Of a DNA stretch of 6,600 nucleotides, positions 3,736 through 6,600 are shown piece by piece. Source of the stretch: an uncultured Calothrix sp. (GTDB lineage: Bacteria; Cyanobacteriota; Cyanobacteriia; Cyanobacteriales; Nostocaceae). Every line of letters begins with the position of its first letter. The stretch's first letter is position 1. Under the pieces are notes generated by a model. It worked only from the letters and a program-made list of their open reading frames with translations, did no database searches and was not told the DNA's origin. Both the position numbers and the translations under genes were made by a program. Location: the NCBI GenBank assembly GCA_937884685.1, contig CAKZYM010000059.1, positions 1 to 6,600 on the forward strand, in the 5' to 3' direction.

Positions 3736-6600
3736 TTAAACAAAATTTGCACTACCAGTCAGCGGTAAAAACGCATCAGTAAGCAAAGAAGTTTCACCAT
3801 CACTTATCACAGAAATATCTAATAAATCACCTGAAACATTGTCAAATGACGGTAAAATTCCCATAATTCGGTTATCAGAAACTGAAGTCAATTGTGCAGT
3901 TTCACCACCGATAGTAACGCTGGTATTGCTCAAATCTCCAAACTCATCACCACCAATAATAAACAGGTTACCTCCCGTAGAAGGCGCTCTCCAAGGGAAG
4001 ATATCGTAAGCAGTAGCACTATTTACGGTAACATCATTAGGAGTTGAAACATCGATTTTACTTCCACTAAGGTTGATACCTACTATCGCTCCTCCAACAC
4101 CAGTTAATAAGTCTAATGCTTTGGACTGGGGGTCTAAAGTTTCTTGGTTTGTAACTTGGGTCCCGTCTGGGGATAAAGAAACATTGAATGATGCTCCATT
4201 CCACTTTTGAGTAATTAAGTTACCTCGCATTTGTCCAGCAAATGTATTAGCGCGATACTCATCAATACCGTTAGTAGATGCAGGAAAAGTAGTTAGTGGT
4301 GCGGTGTGAACTCCTGGAATACTTGGTTCCTTGTCGCTGTAATAAACGTTTTGACGTGGGTCTTCTTCTCCGCGATTTCGGTTGGGATGTCCGTAATATG
4401 CACCTTCGATAATTAGATTTAACTCATCTGGGGCATTTTTAACTGGTTGTTGGGTTGTAGCGGAAGTAGAAACATCCCCAAATCCACCATTTGGACCGTT
4501 GTCTGTTGCATACAGTAAGTTATCTGTAGTCCAAACTAAATCAAAGGAATTACGTAAACCGCTAGCATATACAGATATATCTACACCATCTACTACCTTT
4601 GCAACATCACCAAATACCTGACTTTCTGCGGGGTCGAATGTTAATCCTTGTGGTGGGACGAAATCATCGGGTAATTCGTATTTAATTTCACCATTAAAAT
4701 CAGGTTTGGTAATTTCTGCTTTCAAAATTGCAGCAGCAAAGGGAGATTCATCAATTCCACCAATTTTGGACGCTGGTATACCTGCATTTGTATTTCCACC
4801 AACTGCAATATATAGATTACCTTCGTTATCAAAGGTCATGCTATTAACACCATGGTCGTGGTTGGAAACTGGTAGTCCGGTGATTAATGGTGTAATTGTG
4901 GAGAAATCTGGCCCTTCTAAAGTTGATATCTGCCCGCTATAGGGAGATAATTCGGTGTCTGGGAAAGACGAACCACCATTAGCATAAAGCAGATTGTGAG
5001 ATACATAGATTGTAGGAGAATCAGAAGTATCGTATGGGTTGAAAGCTATACCCAAAATATTTGGATTTGATTCTCCTTGAATGGTGGTGATGGTTTGAGT
5101 ATCGATGACATTGTAATTATCATCAAAAGTATATGCTTTGATTTCACCGCTATAGGTACCAACATACAGTCTATGGTCTGGACCCCAAGCCGCTGCTGTT
5201 GGCATAGAAATACTTGCAACCGTCTTTTTGTCAAAGTCAATTACAACGCTATCGTTATCACCTACAGAAACCGCAATATTCGGCAAGCTTAAATTATCAT
5301 AATCGCTATCAGAGCTACTGATATTGTGGGAAATATTTACAGTTTGGTTCCCATCTGCAAGATTATTATCTACTGCATTAACAGTTATGCTTTGAGGTAA
5401 ATTCCAATTATCTGGGGTAAATGTAACGCTATTCTTGTCTGTAGTAATTTTGCTGTCGGGATTTAAGTTAACAGTTACATTACCTGTTGGTTGACTGTTT
5501 AAAATGATTGAATAACTATCTCCCGTAGCTTCACCCTCAACTACAGAGGTATTACCATCTGTTTGTTTAAAAATAACTTGAGGTCCGGTGAGAGAAACAA
5601 TTTCGATAGCAGAAATTTTGCCGTTATCTACGCTAGCATCAAAGTCAAGATTCAAAACACCGTCGCTAACGTTGACGTTATCAACTGTGTAAATATAAGC
5701 GGAATCTTTCCCAGGGAAAAAAGCATTCTTAGATTTAGCAAAAATATCTAAATCATCAATTACTTTTTCTCCTTCTACAGATACATCGAATATTCGCTTA
5801 TTGAAGTCATTAAAATAATTTTCTGCAAAATGTAGATTGACTCTGTAGTTACCATCGATTACAGGTATGTCATACCCCAAATTTTTAGCAAAACGTTCTG
5901 TCTGATAGAGTTTATCTTCTTCAGTTTTGAAAATTTCTGAACTAGAAGAAAATTTGCTACCTCCATCAAAATACTCGTCTTTACTCCATAGATTACCGCT
6001 TGTATCGGTATAATCATCTCCACCAGCATTGATACGAATGGTTGTTAGTGATGGATTGGGATTTGGGTCTGGATTGGGATTCGGGTCTGGATTGGGATTC
6101 GGGTCTGGATTTGGATTGGGGTCGGGATTGGGATTAGGTGTATCTTCACCAATAATTTCAATTGCTGCTAATTTAGCGTTATCAAGATTGCTTAGAAAAT
6201 CTAAATTTAAATTTCCATCGCTAACAGTAACGTCAAAAGATTTATCTAAAGCAAGGTTTTTACCTCCAACTTCTGCAAAAATATCGAGGTCATCAATAAC
6301 TAATTGACCTTCAGCAGATAAGTCAAAGCTTCTTTGACCTGCATCGTTCCAGTAAATTTCTGCAAATTTGACATTTACTTTATAGTCACCATTAGAAACT
6401 GGAATCACATAGGATAAATCTTTAGCCCAGCGTTCTGTTTGATATAGCTTATCGTCTTGAGTATTGGTTATATCGAGATTATTAGAATATTTCCTACCAC
6501 CAGTCGAATATTGGTCAGCACCCCACAAATTCCCATTTACATCCGTATAAGCACCCCCACCAGCGTTTATACGAATAATGTTTGATGTTGGATTGGGATT
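3736..6600 (-). CDS. Malectin x2 - Calx-beta-like - GSDH propeller - IPT/TIG exoprotein (5' partial)
   Basis: The frame is open to the right edge; 954 C-terminal residues are visible and the start is outside (a TTG at 6528 lies inside a domain). Residues 8-154 and 187-332 are homologous malectin-type domains sharing IRINAGG, YTD, GNLW, KLYQTER, VIDDLDIFA, VSDG and LNLDF; malectin folds bind carbohydrate. They are joined by an Asn/Pro/Asp linker (155-183). Residues 335-450 resemble a Calx-beta-type repeat (VVEGEATGDSYSI, FTPDNW, ending GDND). Residues 450-845 match the glucose/sorbosone dehydrogenase propeller: AAAWGPDHRLYVG, NHDHG with H581/H583 near the usual catalytic His, FDNEGNLYIAVGG, SGLRNSFDL with R683/N684, YATDNGPN, DELNLI and YYGHPN. 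Residues 850-954 look like an IPT/TIG domain (GGNLFIIGGDEFG, VTIGGETA, GILPSF). Family knowledge suggests PQQ-dependent oxidation of sugars or other alcohols outside the cytoplasm; that this protein does so is inferred. No C-terminal sorting motif is seen. Confidence 0.88.
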   Translation of the reverse strand, partial: NPNPTSNIIRINAGGGAYTDVNGNLWGADQYSTGGRKYSNNLDITNTQDDKLYQTERWAKDLSYVIPVSNGDYKVNVKFAEIYWNDAGQRSFDLSAEGQLVIDDLDIFAEVGGKNLALDKSFDVTVSDGNLNLDFLSNLDNAKLAAIEIIGEDTPNPNPDPNPNPDPNPNPDPNPNPDPNPNPSLTTIRINAGGDDYTDTSGNLWSKDEYFDGGSKFSSSSEIFKTEEDKLYQTERFAKNLGYDIPVIDGNYRVNLHFAENYFNDFNKRIFDVSVEGEKVIDDLDIFAKSKNAFFPGKDSAYIYTVDNVNVSDGVLNLDFDASVDNGKISAIEIVSLTGPQVIFKQTDGNTSVVEGEATGDSYSIILNSQPTGNVTVNLNPDSKITTDKNSVTFTPDNWNLPQSITVNAVDNNLADGNQTVNISHNISSSDSDYDNLSLPNIAVSVGDNDSVVIDFDKKTVASISMPTAAAWGPDHRLYVGTYSGEIKAYTFDDNYNVIDTQTITTIQGESNPNILGIAFNPYDTSDSPTIYVSHNLLYANGGSSFPDTELSPYSGQISTLEGPDFSTITPLITGLPVSNHDHGVNSMTFDNEGNLYIAVGGNTNAGIPASKIGGIDESPFAAAILKAEITKPDFNGEIKYELPDDFVPPQGLTFDPAESQVFGDVAKVVDGVDISVYASGLRNSFDLVWTTDNLLYATDNGPNGGFGDVSTSATTQQPVKNAPDELNLIIEGAYYGHPNRNRGEEDPRQNVYYSDKEPSIPGVHTAPLTTFPASTNGIDEYRANTFAGQMRGNLITQKWNGASFNVSLSPDGTQVTNQETLDPQSKALDLLTGVGGAIVGINLSGSKIDVSTPNDVTVNSATAYDIFPWRAPSTGGNLFIIGGDEFGDLSNTSVTIGGETAQLTSVSDNRIMGILPSFDNVSGDLLDISVISDGETSLLTDAFLPLTGSANFV
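6052..6138 (-). repeat. 18-base tandem repeat coding an NPDPNP linker
   Basis: In-frame 18-base units encode a 29-residue run of alternating Pro with Asn or Asp (period NPDPNP, about four and a half units) between the two malectin domains. Units differ only at a few third positions, so the array is recent or homogenised. Such linkers are rigid, extended and soluble. A second linker of NPNP type begins at the right edge (6589-6600). Confidence 0.9.

Noticed and set aside
4706..5751. Several 60-80 codon open frames on the + strand, and one alternative minus frame, inside the GSDH region
   Set aside because: They overlap the conserved propeller and Calx-beta coding frame and show no motifs or start signals of their own.
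6052..6138. CRISPR-like array
   Set aside because: The 18-base units are contiguous with no spacers and translate in frame to a Pro-rich linker.
6029..6307. Gly/Ser-rich open frame opposite the malectin linker
   Set aside because: It is the antisense reading of the 18-base linker repeats; the minus-strand frame has full domain conservation.
6526..6528. TTG as start of the malectin/GSDH gene
   Set aside because: The 24 codons to its right encode the beginning of the same malectin domain (IRINAGG) and an NPNP linker, so coding continues past the window edge.

Overview
This AT-rich window looks like chromosomal DNA from a cyanobacterium, probably a filamentous, heterocyst-forming type (Nostocales, Rivularia/Calothrix-like). 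Three things point that way: an array of heptamers of CCCCAAT type (STRR-like) at 1837-1885, a HIP1 octamer (GCGATCGC, 2368-2375) inside gloB, and large secreted proteins built from CHRD, Spondin_N, DUF4114, malectin, Calx-beta-like and sugar-dehydrogenase propeller modules. The genus is an inference.

Layout from left to right. (i) 2-1717 (+): the 3' part of a gene for an extracellular multidomain protein, CHRD - Pro linker - Spondin_N - DUF4114. Its N-terminus lies left of the window. (ii) 1718-1884: a long hairpin, probably a terminator, then the heptamer array, which runs into the stop codon of the next gene. (iii) 1885-2658 (-): gloB, a complete glyoxalase II. (iv) 2659-3147: a 489-base divergent intergenic region. 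It holds a candidate gloB promoter with an overlapping dyad, several inverted repeats, three TTGTC motifs spaced exactly 35 bases apart, and a candidate promoter and leader for the next gene. (v) 3148-3555 (+): a 135-residue secreted protein of unknown family. (vi) 3556-3735: convergent intergenic region with three hairpins, likely bidirectional termination. (vii) 3736-6600 (-): the 3' part of a very large gene for an exoprotein, malectin - Asn/Pro/Asp linker - malectin - Calx-beta-like - glucose/sorbosone dehydrogenase (GSDH) beta-propeller - IPT/TIG. It runs off the right edge within another Asn/Pro linker.

How the genes relate. No two genes here form an operon: strands alternate +,-,+,-. 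gloB is a cytoplasmic housekeeping gene that hydrolyses S-D-lactoylglutathione. The other three products appear to be exported or surface proteins, although a signal peptide is visible only in the small one. The malectin/GSDH protein suggests binding, and possibly oxidation, of extracellular sugars. The CHRD/Spondin_N protein suggests a matrix or adhesion role. I found no RNA genes, insertion sequences, CRISPR array or clear defence system. The most unusual items are the malectin-GSDH fusion, whose propeller may lack part of the usual PQQ-binding set, and the unrecognised small secreted protein with its structured upstream region.
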